This document shows, piece by piece, positions 8,569-16,840 of a DNA stretch of 64,000 nucleotides. Source of the stretch: Spirochaetaceae bacterium (lineage in GTDB: Bacteria; Spirochaetota; Spirochaetia; SZUA-6; Bin103); assembly GCA_028818385.1 (NCBI GenBank), contig JAPPNY010000110.1:30832-94831 (forward strand), given 5' to 3'. Made by a program: the position numbers and the translations under genes. Below the pieces are notes generated by a model that was not told the DNA's origin, did not search any database, and saw only the letters and a list, made by a program, of their open reading frames with translations. The number at the start of each line of letters is the position of its first letter. Position 1 is the stretch's first letter.

Positions 8569-8664
8569 AGAGCGTTACACCGCTCGAGCGTGGATTGAAC
8601 CCAGCCCTGAGTATTGCCAACATCCCATGACCAGCGCGATTGCTGCCGGGAGCGTGGATTGAGC
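8569..8664. repeat. Two degenerate CRISPR-like repeats
   Basis: GAGCGTGGATTGA occurs at 8586-8598 and 8650-8662, exactly 64 bp apart. This is the 3' end of typical type I-C CRISPR repeats, which are about 32 bp with spacers of similar length. Taking 32-bp units (8569-8600 and 8633-8664), the 3' halves agree almost fully and the 5' halves have decayed. No cas genes are in the window. The second copy contains the probable start of the ZIP gene. Confidence 0.4.
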
Positions 8665-9360
8665 GGATTGGTCGAGTTGCTGCTGTGGACGGCCTTGGCC
8701 GGCGCCTGCATACCGGTGGGCGCCGGCTTGGGCGCGATCAGGCACATCGGGCCGCGCTGGCTGGAGCAGGAGTTCCGGCACTTCGTGGTCGCCTTCGGCG
8801 GCGGAGTGCTGGTCGGCGCCGTGGCCCTGGTGCTGGTCCCGGAGGGAGCCACGCGCCTGTCGCATCCGGTGGTGGCCACGGCGCTGCTGCTGGGCGGCGG
8901 CGCCGCGTTCATGACCGTGGACCGCGTGCAGGCGAAGCGCCACCGCTCGGCGCCGCAGTTCATCGCGATGGGCGCCGACTTCCTGCCGGAGTCGCTGGCC
9001 CTCGGCGGCATGTTCGCGGCCGGCGCCGTCGTGCTGGCGCTGCTGATCGGGCTGCAGAACCTTCCCGAGGGCTTCAACGCGTGGCGGGAGCTGTCCGGCA
9101 ACGTTCGCCCCGGCGTCGCGTTGCGCCGCATGCTGCTGCTCGCGCTGCTGGGGCCGGTGTGCGGGGCGGTCGGCTGGTTCTGGCTGGCCGATCAGGACGC
9201 GATCCTGGGCGCGATCATGCTGTTCGCCGCGGGCGGCATCCTGTACCTGACGTTCCAGGACATCGCGCCGCAGGCGCGGCTGGAACGCCACTGGTCGCCG
9301 CCGCTCGGCGCGGTCCTGGGATTCGCTCTGGCGCTGGTGGGCGAGTTGCTGCTGGGCTGA
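8659..9360 (+). CDS. ZIP-family divalent metal transporter
   Basis: 233 residues from a TTG at 8659 with GGGAG about 6 bp ahead. It has about seven hydrophobic segments. The two metal-binding helices of ZIP transporters are recognisable as DFLPESLALGG (usually HN-PEG) and GLQNLPEGFNAW. ZIP proteins import zinc, iron or manganese through the inner membrane; the altered first motif leaves the ion open. The last 545 bp are repeated in the same orientation at 11567-12111. The start lies inside a CRISPR-like repeat, so the first few codons are uncertain. Confidence 0.75.
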   Translation: MSGLVELLLWTALAGACIPVGAGLGAIRHIGPRWLEQEFRHFVVAFGGGVLVGAVALVLVPEGATRLSHPVVATALLLGGGAAFMTVDRVQAKRHRSAPQFIAMGADFLPESLALGGMFAAGAVVLALLIGLQNLPEGFNAWRELSGNVRPGVALRRMLLLALLGPVCGAVGWFWLADQDAILGAIMLFAAGGILYLTFQDIAPQARLERHWSPPLGAVLGFALALVGELLLG

Positions 9361-9413
9361 CGGACATCCCGCGTGAACGGGTAGAGGCATCCAAGGCGCC
9401 GGCGACCGTTCAA

Positions 9414-9429
9414 ACAAGTCGTGACTTGT
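9414..9429. promoter_or_regulatory. Palindrome upstream of the DUF234 ATPase gene
   Basis: ACAAGTC and GACTTGT form perfect 7-bp arms with a 2-bp centre. Three further CTTGAC copies follow up to about 9469, with CGACTTG repeated. The cluster of GACTTG elements just before the GTG at 9494 looks like an operator array. No convincing -10 box was found. Confidence 0.4.
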
Positions 9430-9493
9430 CTAGTCTTGACTTGTCGTAACACGACTTGACGATCTTGACTGCAATCGTCATCTTCCGATCCTG

Positions 9494-10906
9494 GTGAGGT
9501 TTATCGGGCGCGACGCGGAATTGAACCTGTTGCAGCGCGCCTTCCGGTCGCCACGATCGGAGCTCATTCCGATCTATGGCCGGCGCCGGGTGGGCAAGAG
9601 CGAGCTGATCCTCAAGTTCATGGCACGCAAGCCCGGAGTCTACTACCTGGGTCAGCAGTCTTCGGCGGCCCTGCAGGTGCGAGAGTTCCTGGCAGAGGCC
9701 GGGCGCGCGCTCGACATGCCGCTGCTGGCGGAGCTGCGCGCCGCCGGCTGGCAGCAGGCGTTGCGCACGGTGACGGAGCAATGGGACGCCGCCAACCCGG
9801 GGGCGAAGCTCGTGCTGGCACTCGACGAGTTCCAGTGGATCGCCGCCTCCAGTCCCAGCCTGATCTCCGAGCTGCAGCACTGCTGGGATCGATCGTGGCG
9901 GGATGCCGGCAACATCGTGCTCCTGCTGTGCGGTTCGTACCTGGGTTTCATGGAGCGGGACGTGCTGGGCAGCAAGAGCCCGCTGTTCGGGCGGCGTACC
10001 GCCCAGATCCACCTGCAACCGTTCGGTTTTCGCGAAGCCGCCCGGTTCCATCCGCGCTGGTCGCCCGAGGATCAGGCACGGGCCTACTTCCTGGTCGGCG
10101 GGCTGCCACAGTACCTGCTCTGCCTGGACGACAGCCGCTCCATCGAAGCCAACGTCCGGGAGCATCTGCTCTCCGAGTTCGCGCCGCTGTTTCACGAACC
10201 CGTCTTTCTGCTGCGCGAGGAACTGCGCGAGATCGCCCCGTACCAGGCGATTCTCCATGCCGTCGCGTCCGGCCACGGCGCCGCGCCCGCAATCGCCGCT
10301 GCCACCGGCCTGCCGGAGCGCAGCCTGCACTACTACCTGCAGCAACTGACGGGCCTCGGCTACCTGCGCCGCCGCTATCCGCTGGAAGGCGGGCGACCCA
10401 ATCCGCGCCGGTTGCGCTTCGGCATCGACGACCCGCTGCTGCGCTTCTGGTTCCGCTTCGTCTTCCCCAACATGAGCGTGATCCGCGGCAGCGGTCCGGT
10501 ACGCGCCTTTGCCGACCGCATAGCGCCGTCACTCGACGCCTGGTATGGCGGCTCCTTCGAACGCCTGTGTCGCGAGGCGCTGCCGCTTGTCTACGCCCAC
10601 GAGGGAGTCGCCGCCGGCTTCGAGGTCGGCGAGTACTGGAGCCCGGCGACGCAGATCGACCTCGTCGGCCTGCGCGACGACAACTGGACCGACCTCGGCG
10701 AGTGCAAGTGGGGGTCCGTACGCTCGCCGCGCGCCGTGGAGACGGGGCTGGAGCGAAAGATCCGGCACTACCCCAACCGCCGGGGCGCAACACTCGGCCG
10801 TCGCTACTTCACCCGCCGCAAGCCGGCCGCAAGACGCGGGAGCGAAGGCTGGTCTTCCCTCGAAGACCTGTATTCCCTGGGGGTCAGCGCTCCGCGAGGG
10901 GCGTGA
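9494..10906 (+). CDS. ATPase_2/DUF234 AAA-type ATPase with nuclease-like C-terminus
   Basis: 470 residues from a GTG at 9494. Residues 1-230 form an archaeal-type ATPase domain with the P-loop GRRRVGKSEL (about 29-38) and the Walker B segment LVLALDEFQW. A winged-helix region follows, then a DUF234 domain whose D-x(n)-ECKW pattern near residue 405 resembles a PD-(D/E)XK nuclease fold. Such ATPases are common on mobile or defence islands but their function is unknown. The last seven codons run into the antisense of a dehydrogenase fragment, so the original 3' end may have been lost. It is flanked by the two ZIP direct repeats. Confidence 0.8.
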   Translation: MRFIGRDAELNLLQRAFRSPRSELIPIYGRRRVGKSELILKFMARKPGVYYLGQQSSAALQVREFLAEAGRALDMPLLAELRAAGWQQALRTVTEQWDAANPGAKLVLALDEFQWIAASSPSLISELQHCWDRSWRDAGNIVLLLCGSYLGFMERDVLGSKSPLFGRRTAQIHLQPFGFREAARFHPRWSPEDQARAYFLVGGLPQYLLCLDDSRSIEANVREHLLSEFAPLFHEPVFLLREELREIAPYQAILHAVASGHGAAPAIAAATGLPERSLHYYLQQLTGLGYLRRRYPLEGGRPNPRRLRFGIDDPLLRFWFRFVFPNMSVIRGSGPVRAFADRIAPSLDAWYGGSFERLCREALPLVYAHEGVAAGFEVGEYWSPATQIDLVGLRDDNWTDLGECKWGSVRSPRAVETGLERKIRHYPNRRGATLGRRYFTRRKPAARRGSEGWSSLEDLYSLGVSAPRGA

Positions 10907-11389
10907 CGGACAGCCGCGCGCAGAGCTCGTCGAGCGAGCTGATCACGCCGGCGTCGAGCGGGATGCCGTTCGCCTGCAGGTCGGCCATGGAGCGCTGCTC
11001 CGGCTCGCCCGGCAGCACGATCTCCGTCACGCCGGCCCGCTTCCGCGACGAGCGCAGGTACTCGAAGTAGCGTTCCTGCGCCGCCTCCATCGCGCTGCGG
11101 TCGGTGATCGTCGCCGGGTCGAACGCCTGCAGCAGGAAGTGGTTGTGCAGGATCGGCCCCAACATGCCGGGCACGCCCCCGTTGAGGACGCTGCCGAGCA
11201 GGTCGACGATGACCGACAGTCCGTAGCCCTTGTGCGCCACGGTTCCGCCGAGCGGCAGCAGCGTGCCGTCCGCGTACAGCGCCTCGGGATCGGTGCTCGG
11301 CTCCCCGTCCTTGTCCAGGATCCATCCCGGCGGCAGCGTCTTGCCGGCGGTGCGGGCCAGCTTCACCTTGCCTTCGGCCACCACGCTGG
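10886..11389 (-). pseudogene. 3' fragment of malate/lactate-type dehydrogenase gene
   Basis: This segment matches 23471-23974 without gaps and at high identity. It encodes the C-terminal half (about 165 residues) of the dehydrogenase at 23466-24554. It has no promoter, start or substrate-binding half, and the match ends abruptly at 11389, where a piece of another gene begins. Confidence 0.85.
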
Positions 11390-11566
11390 CCGTCGTCCGG
11401 GAGGTGGCGGCGGAACCACACCTCGTCGCGGGCGCCGTCGAAGGCGCCGGTGACGATCCGGAAGCGGTCGGGGGCCAGCCGCTGGATGGTCAGGTCGGCG
11501 CGGATGCCGCCGTCCGGGGTGAGCAGCGGGGTGTAGATCGAGCTGCCCGGCGGCCGGTCGCACTTG
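11389..11566 (-). pseudogene. 178-bp internal fragment of the dimethylglycine dehydrogenase-like gene
   Basis: This matches 5235-5412 base for base in length, with only scattered substitutions. It encodes about 59 residues of the GcvT domain (from CDRPPGSSIYTP to RRHLPDDG). It is joined without spacer to the dehydrogenase fragment on one side and to the ZIP fragment on the other. Confidence 0.85.
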
Positions 11567-12111
11567 GGGCCGTCGCCCTGGTGCTGGTACCGGAAGGGGC
11601 CGCCCGCCTGTCGCATCCGGTGGTGGCCACGGCGCTGCTGCTGGGCGGCGGCGCGGCGTTCATGGCGCTGGACCGCGTGCAGGCGAAGCGGCACCGCTCG
11701 GCGCCGCAGTTCATCGCCATGGGGGCCGACTTCCTGCCGGAGTCGCTGGCCCTCGGCGGCATGTTCGCGGCCGGCGCCGTCGTGCTGGCGCTGCTGATCG
11801 GGCTGCAGAACCTTCCCGAGGGCTTCAACGCGTGGCGGGAGCTGTCCGGCAACGTTCGCCCCGGCGTCGCGTTGCGCCGCATGCTGCTGCTCGCGCTGCT
11901 GGGGCCGGTGTGCGGGGCGGTCGGCTGGTTCTGGCTGGCCGATCAGGACGCGATCCTGGGCGCGATCATGCTGTTCGCCGCGGGCGGCATCCTGTACCTG
12001 ACGTTCCAGGACATCGCGCCGCAGGCGCGGCTGGAGCGCCACTCGTCGCCGCCGCTCGGCGCCGTCCTGGGATTCGCCCTGGCCCTGGTGGGCGAGTTGC
12101 TGCTGGGCTGA
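11567..12111 (+). pseudogene. 5'-truncated ZIP transporter copy
   Basis: This is a direct repeat of 8816-9360 with the same length and very high identity, nearly perfect over the last 350 bp. It lacks the first 52 codons and any start signal, and begins directly after the 178-bp flavoprotein fragment. The reading frame is open from the junction to the stop, so a fusion product cannot be excluded, but no ribosome-binding site is seen. Confidence 0.8.
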
Positions 12112-12137
12112 TGGAACAAAGTCCGCACATGACGGTC

Positions 12138-13661
12138 CTATCCATGGAGCTGTGCGCGCGCCAAGACAGATTCGATCAATTCCCGGGCGGCTCTCGGCGA
12201 CCGTGACACTGCGGCCAATGCCTGAAACGCCCTCTGGTACGCGGTTACCTCCACCGCCGAAACGTCCCCGAACACCGATTCCGCCGGCCTCATTTGAAGA
12301 TCGCCCAGTCGACTCTCGACCACGTTGAGTCTACCGAGGTACGCGTTCACATCGCTGTTGCTCGACGCGATACTCCGTCGGACGTCACCCGCCTGCTGCA
12401 TAGCACTCGCGGCCAAAGCCTCGGCGTCTTCCCGTGCCAGGTAACCTGTGGCGGCGAGATCGCAAGCATCCTCCACGTGGCACAGATCTTCCAGTAGTTT
12501 GCGCTCCCGGTTGCGAGCCAGAGACGCCTTCCTGCATCGCGCCGCGATAGCCTGAACCACTGGGCCAAGCTGGTTCTCGAGATGGCGGAGGTGCGGGCCG
12601 ATCTCGAAGTAGTCGCGCCGGCCGTTGGGAACGATGCGCGGGTCCACTACGTGCATCTCGCCTACGCACCAGCGATTGAATCGATCTTCCTTGAACAGGC
12701 GATCGAACACGCTTTCGTCCCCAACCTGGATGTTTCCGTAGCGCGCGCGAATGCCGCGAACGCCTTCATCCTTGGGTATCGCGCCCAGGTAGGGCGTGTG
12801 AGCGATCCAGCCAACGGCAGCGCTCCGCTCCCCATCCAGAGCCGGAATGCGGATCGTTTCCAACTCCGTATAGTACGATTCCCTCTCCTTGGCAAAGAGA
12901 ATGCTTTTTCCGTGACGCCTCGTTACGGAGTTCTCTTCTCCCTTAATTACGACATTCAGATTCAGCGGACGCGCCTCTCTTGTCAGGAGATTCCCGACTT
13001 CTGAGGCGAACGGAAACTCCGTCGAAAACGGTACCGGACACACCTCGCCGATGTAGGACCGTACTGCCTCACGGTTCAGAACCATACCCGCAACGTGCCG
13101 GCCGATTCCCTCGATCTCTACCTCAAAGAAGTGGTCAGGACGCTGTCCCGCCATGGCGGTCTCGATTCGGACGCACTCGTCGACGCCTCCTTCCATGCGC
13201 TCGGTCCCGACGTAGTTGCTGCGCAGCTTGTGACCGTCCCACGTGATGCGGGTCATCGTCCCGTCGCCCCGAGCCCGCGTCGTAAACCTGACCGACTCGG
13301 CGAAGGCCAGTCCCGCCAATCGACCGATTCCGCGAAAACCTCGATCGAGCCCTCTCCGCTTCTGACTTCGCGCGACGGGCACAAGCGCCCGCACCGCCGC
13401 CTCGTGCGACAGTCCCGGCCCGTCATCTCGAATCCTCACTCGTCTGCCCTGCGGGTCAATGTCGATCTCGACTATTCCCCGCAGCGCGCAGCCGTCGGCG
13501 ACCACGGCGTCCGCCGCGTTCTGAATGTACTCTCGATAGAGGGCCAGTGGATTGTCGTACATGCCGGCCGTGATCAGGCCCATGATGGCGGCGCCGATCA
13601 GCGGCGAGAGGGCGTCGGTGTTCGCTACGTCGTCAGCCGCGGCGCTAAGCTCACCTGTCAT
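12138..13661 (-). CDS. Hsp90-type GHKL ATPase, last gene of the NurA-HerA operon
   Basis: 507 residues from the ATG at 13661, chosen because GGGAA precedes it; an earlier start at 13718 would overlap the radical SAM gene more. The Bergerat fold is clear: the N box REYIQNAADAV (N48), the DDGPGL loop (79-84) and GFRGIGR (108-114). The GFRGIG lid resembles Hsp90, MutL and MORC proteins more than histidine kinases, and there is no kinase H box. A long helical tail follows. It is a distant paralogue of the ATPase at 15280-16833 and overlaps the radical SAM stop by 11 bp. Its partner or client is unknown; a chaperone- or clamp-like role is inferred from the fold. Confidence 0.8.
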   Translation of the reverse strand: MTGELSAAADDVANTDALSPLIGAAIMGLITAGMYDNPLALYREYIQNAADAVVADGCALRGIVEIDIDPQGRRVRIRDDGPGLSHEAAVRALVPVARSQKRRGLDRGFRGIGRLAGLAFAESVRFTTRARGDGTMTRITWDGHKLRSNYVGTERMEGGVDECVRIETAMAGQRPDHFFEVEIEGIGRHVAGMVLNREAVRSYIGEVCPVPFSTEFPFASEVGNLLTREARPLNLNVVIKGEENSVTRRHGKSILFAKERESYYTELETIRIPALDGERSAAVGWIAHTPYLGAIPKDEGVRGIRARYGNIQVGDESVFDRLFKEDRFNRWCVGEMHVVDPRIVPNGRRDYFEIGPHLRHLENQLGPVVQAIAARCRKASLARNRERKLLEDLCHVEDACDLAATGYLAREDAEALAASAMQQAGDVRRSIASSNSDVNAYLGRLNVVESRLGDLQMRPAESVFGDVSAVEVTAYQRAFQALAAVSRSPRAARELIESVLARAQLHG

Positions 13662-15276
13662 GGTTCCCGTGTAACGTGTGATCGTGATCAAACAGTCCGG
13701 CGTCTTCGACGATTTCATCCTCTTCCGGCGCGGCTAGCTCCGGCATCGGCGCCGCGGACGCCGGGAACCCGCCATCGGCGACGTTCAACCCGTCCCGTGG
13801 ATCGACCGCATGGTATCGAATCGCCTCTCTCACGAGTCCATCAATGCCACGATCGTCAGCTATGCTCAGAAACCGATCCCGCCTGCCTTTTGCGTCAAGC
13901 GGTCCTGCAAGAAGTCGGAGCAGCTCGCGTTCCTGGCTGTCGGAGAAGCGTCGGCGCAAGGAGTCGTACTCCTCCCGAACACCTACCCCTTCCTCGTAGT
14001 CGTAGTAATTGCGATGAAAGATAAAAGCGTGAGGATAGCTCAGCAGCCTCTCGAACGCATGTCGGTCATCGCCGTAGGCGCGCATGAAGAAAGACGGACT
14101 GCCGCTCACGATCCCGCGAGTTGCCTGCAACATGATCTGAAACGACCGCAAGTAGTAGCGGTTCCAATGCTTGCCCACATGCGAACGGTCCTTCAGCGTG
14201 ACGGGCTGGTAGCGCATCGGGAATGACCAGATACGAATGCCCAGTTCCTCGTTCAGGGCGATGTTGAGTCGCATCCGCTCATACAGATCTGCCGGCGTAT
14301 CCATGAAGTTGTAGAGCATGTAGTTCGACAGGGACGTTATACAGTTGTCCGCAGCCATGCGAACCGCCCTCTCGTACACGCGCCGGAGACCCATGTGATC
14401 AAACGCGATGCGCAGCGGGCTGAGGCAGATCGTCGCCATCTCCCGAAGGTACATCGGCGACTTGACAAGGATGCGCGCGTCCACGCCCTGGTTGAAGTCC
14501 ACCCGGCGGAGTACCGGTCGTTGCTCCGCCCGATGCAGCTTTGCGCCGGGCACGAAGCCGAGATCGCGGATTTCCGCGATCACTTCGCGAAATCGTGCCG
14601 ACGCGGCTATGTTGTTGTCCATCAGCACCAAGTCTTTCTTGGCGCCGTGGGCGGCTTCGATGCCTCTGACGAGCTCGGCGAGTGGCGGCATCTCCCGTTG
14701 ATCGCCCTCGAGATCCGGTACGCCGCAGAAGGCGCACTTGCGGACGCACCCGCGCGACGCGTAGCCAAAGTAGGCGTCCCGCACCGGGTAGGTGTAGTCG
14801 ATGTCGTTCAGAATGGCGTAGTCCGGCGTCAGCTCCTCTATCGGTCTGCCGTGGACGTCCTCCGCTCCGAACTCGTACTCGTCCGCCGACAGTTGCAGCG
14901 CGACGGCTGGCGGTCCGTCCAGGAGTCCCTTGATGAATCGAACTCCGGACCAGCGACTCTCGTTGACAAAATCGCCGTGCATGAGAGACGCGGCGATTCC
15001 CCCGACGAATACGCGTTCATGTTGCGACCCTGCGACATCGATCGCGAAGTCGATGGCCGCTGCAGTACGCTTCCATTCGAAGCTGAACAGCGTAGTGACA
15101 TATACGCGGTCCCACGGTCCTCGCGACAAGTCCGAGTAATCGCGGTCGAATCCGATCTTCGTGAACCGGACGTGCTCGCCACGAGCCCTGTGGTAGGCGG
15201 CCAGCTTCATCAGGCCAAGAGGGGGGTACTTGTTGCGATACCCCGGCTCCACAAGCAGCACGCGCTTCCGCGTCAA
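13651..15276 (-). CDS. Radical SAM protein with cobalamin-binding-like N-terminus
   Basis: 541 residues. The Fe4S4 motif CVRKCAFC has C177, C181 and C184. Residues 1-150 look like the Rossmann-type region found before many B12-type radical SAM domains (RVLLVEPGYRNKYPPLGLMKLAAY). The C-terminal 170 residues have no recognised domain. The gene begins 3 bp after the stop of one GHKL ATPase gene and overlaps the other, so it is part of the operon. Radical SAM enzymes methylate, thiolate or rearrange difficult substrates. Here it could modify DNA, RNA, a nucleotide or a protein; nothing in the sequence decides. It shows no close likeness to viperin-type enzymes. Confidence 0.82.
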   Translation of the reverse strand: MTRKRVLLVEPGYRNKYPPLGLMKLAAYHRARGEHVRFTKIGFDRDYSDLSRGPWDRVYVTTLFSFEWKRTAAAIDFAIDVAGSQHERVFVGGIAASLMHGDFVNESRWSGVRFIKGLLDGPPAVALQLSADEYEFGAEDVHGRPIEELTPDYAILNDIDYTYPVRDAYFGYASRGCVRKCAFCGVPDLEGDQREMPPLAELVRGIEAAHGAKKDLVLMDNNIAASARFREVIAEIRDLGFVPGAKLHRAEQRPVLRRVDFNQGVDARILVKSPMYLREMATICLSPLRIAFDHMGLRRVYERAVRMAADNCITSLSNYMLYNFMDTPADLYERMRLNIALNEELGIRIWSFPMRYQPVTLKDRSHVGKHWNRYYLRSFQIMLQATRGIVSGSPSFFMRAYGDDRHAFERLLSYPHAFIFHRNYYDYEEGVGVREEYDSLRRRFSDSQERELLRLLAGPLDAKGRRDRFLSIADDRGIDGLVREAIRYHAVDPRDGLNVADGGFPASAAPMPELAAPEEDEIVEDAGLFDHDHTLHGNHDR

Positions 15277-15279
15277 GCG

Positions 15280-16833
15280 CTACTCCTTGTTTCCCGGCTG
15301 AAGCGTCGCGTTGATCTGCCGCTGAACCCGGCGAAACGTCTCTTCGTCGACCTCGCTCCTCAGCACCTCAAACACCGTGCGAAGAACTTTACGACATTGC
15401 CGCCCCAAGTGGGCTTGCGCCGCATCGGCATCGGTTTGCCGCACCTCCTCCACGGCGCGAACCGTCTGCTCGATCTCGGCTCGAATCCTGCTTAGCTCGT
15501 CGCTATCGTTTTCAGTTCTGCTGTTCTTCCTCTCCTGCTTTTCAAGTCTCTCCGCTTCCGCCTGCAATCCGCGGATCGTCGCTTCCTTCTCGTCATGCGA
15601 AGCAAAGCCGTCCGTCACCGATCGCTGCGCGTCTTCGATCTTCTTCTTGGCGGTGCGGACCCGTCTTTCCATCGACCTTCGTTTGGATTCTGACCGGATG
15701 TCACTTTCGATACGAGCTGTTTCCTCTCGGATTTGGGCCTTGATCCGGTCCCATTCTACTGACGGCTCGAAGTCGTCGCGCTGTGCATTCGGCACGAGCT
15801 CATGGGCAGTAACGTGGATTTCGCCGAAGCACCAGAGGCCAAGAGGACGTGTCTTGAATAGCCCGCTGACTATCCGTCCATCCCCAATGCCAATGTTGTG
15901 CATCCGGACTCGCAAGCCGGCGAAGGAAGCGTCGGCGAGCTGACCTCGGCGTTCGTGCACCGCAAGCCATCCCCACCAGCCATCGATCGGCCCGGTGTGC
16001 GGCAGGGAAATGACGTCGGTGACGCGAACGTTTCGCTCTTTCCGGTTGCCGTCTTTCGTCCGAAAGGTGTTCGCGAACGGACGACGAATGTCGATTAGGA
16101 CGTGACCGTCAGCGTCGCATATGGAAGCGGATACCGCTTCCACGGTGCTGCTGCTGTCCGCATCCACGGCGAATGAACGGAGCTTCTCGTCGAACGACCA
16201 CTTGGTCGGGTCGCACCGCACGGGCGCAACCTGGCCAAGGTACTCGGCGAGTCGGTCCTCGTTCAGCATATGGCTATCGGCCTGTACTCCCTCAAGCGTT
16301 ACCTCGAGATAATGGACCCCGCTCTCGTCACGTTCTTCGTCGATTCGTGAGTTGTCCGTAATGGCCTGAATGATCGTCGCCGGCTCCTGGCCGGGCTGCG
16401 TCAGTCGGTTGATTGCTGCTGCGTCGAACTCGACGGTGCACGACTTGCCGTTTCCGTCCGAGGTTCGAAAGCGCAGCGTTTTGCAGTAACTGATCCCCGC
16501 CATGCGCCCAATGCCGCGAAACCCGGCATTACGCCTGGACTCAGTGCCCGACCGGGCCTTCTCCGAGCTCCCGATGTCCAGGAGATGAACGGCCGCCGCT
16601 TCAGGGCTGAGACCTGTTCCGTCGTCCCGGATTCGCAATTGCTTCGCCGTCCGATCGATGCTGATGACGACCGTGCCGGCATCGTGGGCGAGCACACCAC
16701 CCCGACGCGCGTCGCGGATGCTGTCGTACGCGTTCTGGACGTACTCGCGTATGCAGTGCAACGGCTCGCTGTACATGCCCCGGGTGATGGTCTCCAGCAG
16801 GTGGACTCCAAGCGTCGGAATTCGCTCGCTCAT
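15280..16833 (-). CDS. Hsp90-type GHKL ATPase with coiled coil
   Basis: 517 residues from the ATG at 16833, which has GAGGGAACG upstream and starts 7 bp after the herA stop. The GHKL motifs are REYVQNAYDSI (N34), DDGTGL (70-75) and GFRGIGR (104-110). About residues 350-460 are highly charged and heptad-like, predicting a long coiled coil. Sequence and length make it a paralogue of the ATPase at 12138-13661. Two different Hsp90-like subunits in one operon suggest a heteromeric, ATP-gated clamp. This is inference from fold and gene order. Confidence 0.8.
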   Translation of the reverse strand: MSERIPTLGVHLLETITRGMYSEPLHCIREYVQNAYDSIRDARRGGVLAHDAGTVVISIDRTAKQLRIRDDGTGLSPEAAAVHLLDIGSSEKARSGTESRRNAGFRGIGRMAGISYCKTLRFRTSDGNGKSCTVEFDAAAINRLTQPGQEPATIIQAITDNSRIDEERDESGVHYLEVTLEGVQADSHMLNEDRLAEYLGQVAPVRCDPTKWSFDEKLRSFAVDADSSSTVEAVSASICDADGHVLIDIRRPFANTFRTKDGNRKERNVRVTDVISLPHTGPIDGWWGWLAVHERRGQLADASFAGLRVRMHNIGIGDGRIVSGLFKTRPLGLWCFGEIHVTAHELVPNAQRDDFEPSVEWDRIKAQIREETARIESDIRSESKRRSMERRVRTAKKKIEDAQRSVTDGFASHDEKEATIRGLQAEAERLEKQERKNSRTENDSDELSRIRAEIEQTVRAVEEVRQTDADAAQAHLGRQCRKVLRTVFEVLRSEVDEETFRRVQRQINATLQPGNKE

Positions 16834-16840
16834 CGTTCCC

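Noticed and set aside
10804..12042. 412-codon minus-strand frame across the fragment mosaic
   Set aside because: It only joins antisense of the ZIP copy with the flavoprotein fragment and part of the dehydrogenase fragment in the wrong frame.
13651..15276. Viperin-like identity for the radical SAM protein
   Set aside because: Only the generic CxxxCxxC motif matches; length, N-terminal domain and flanking residues differ from prokaryotic viperins.
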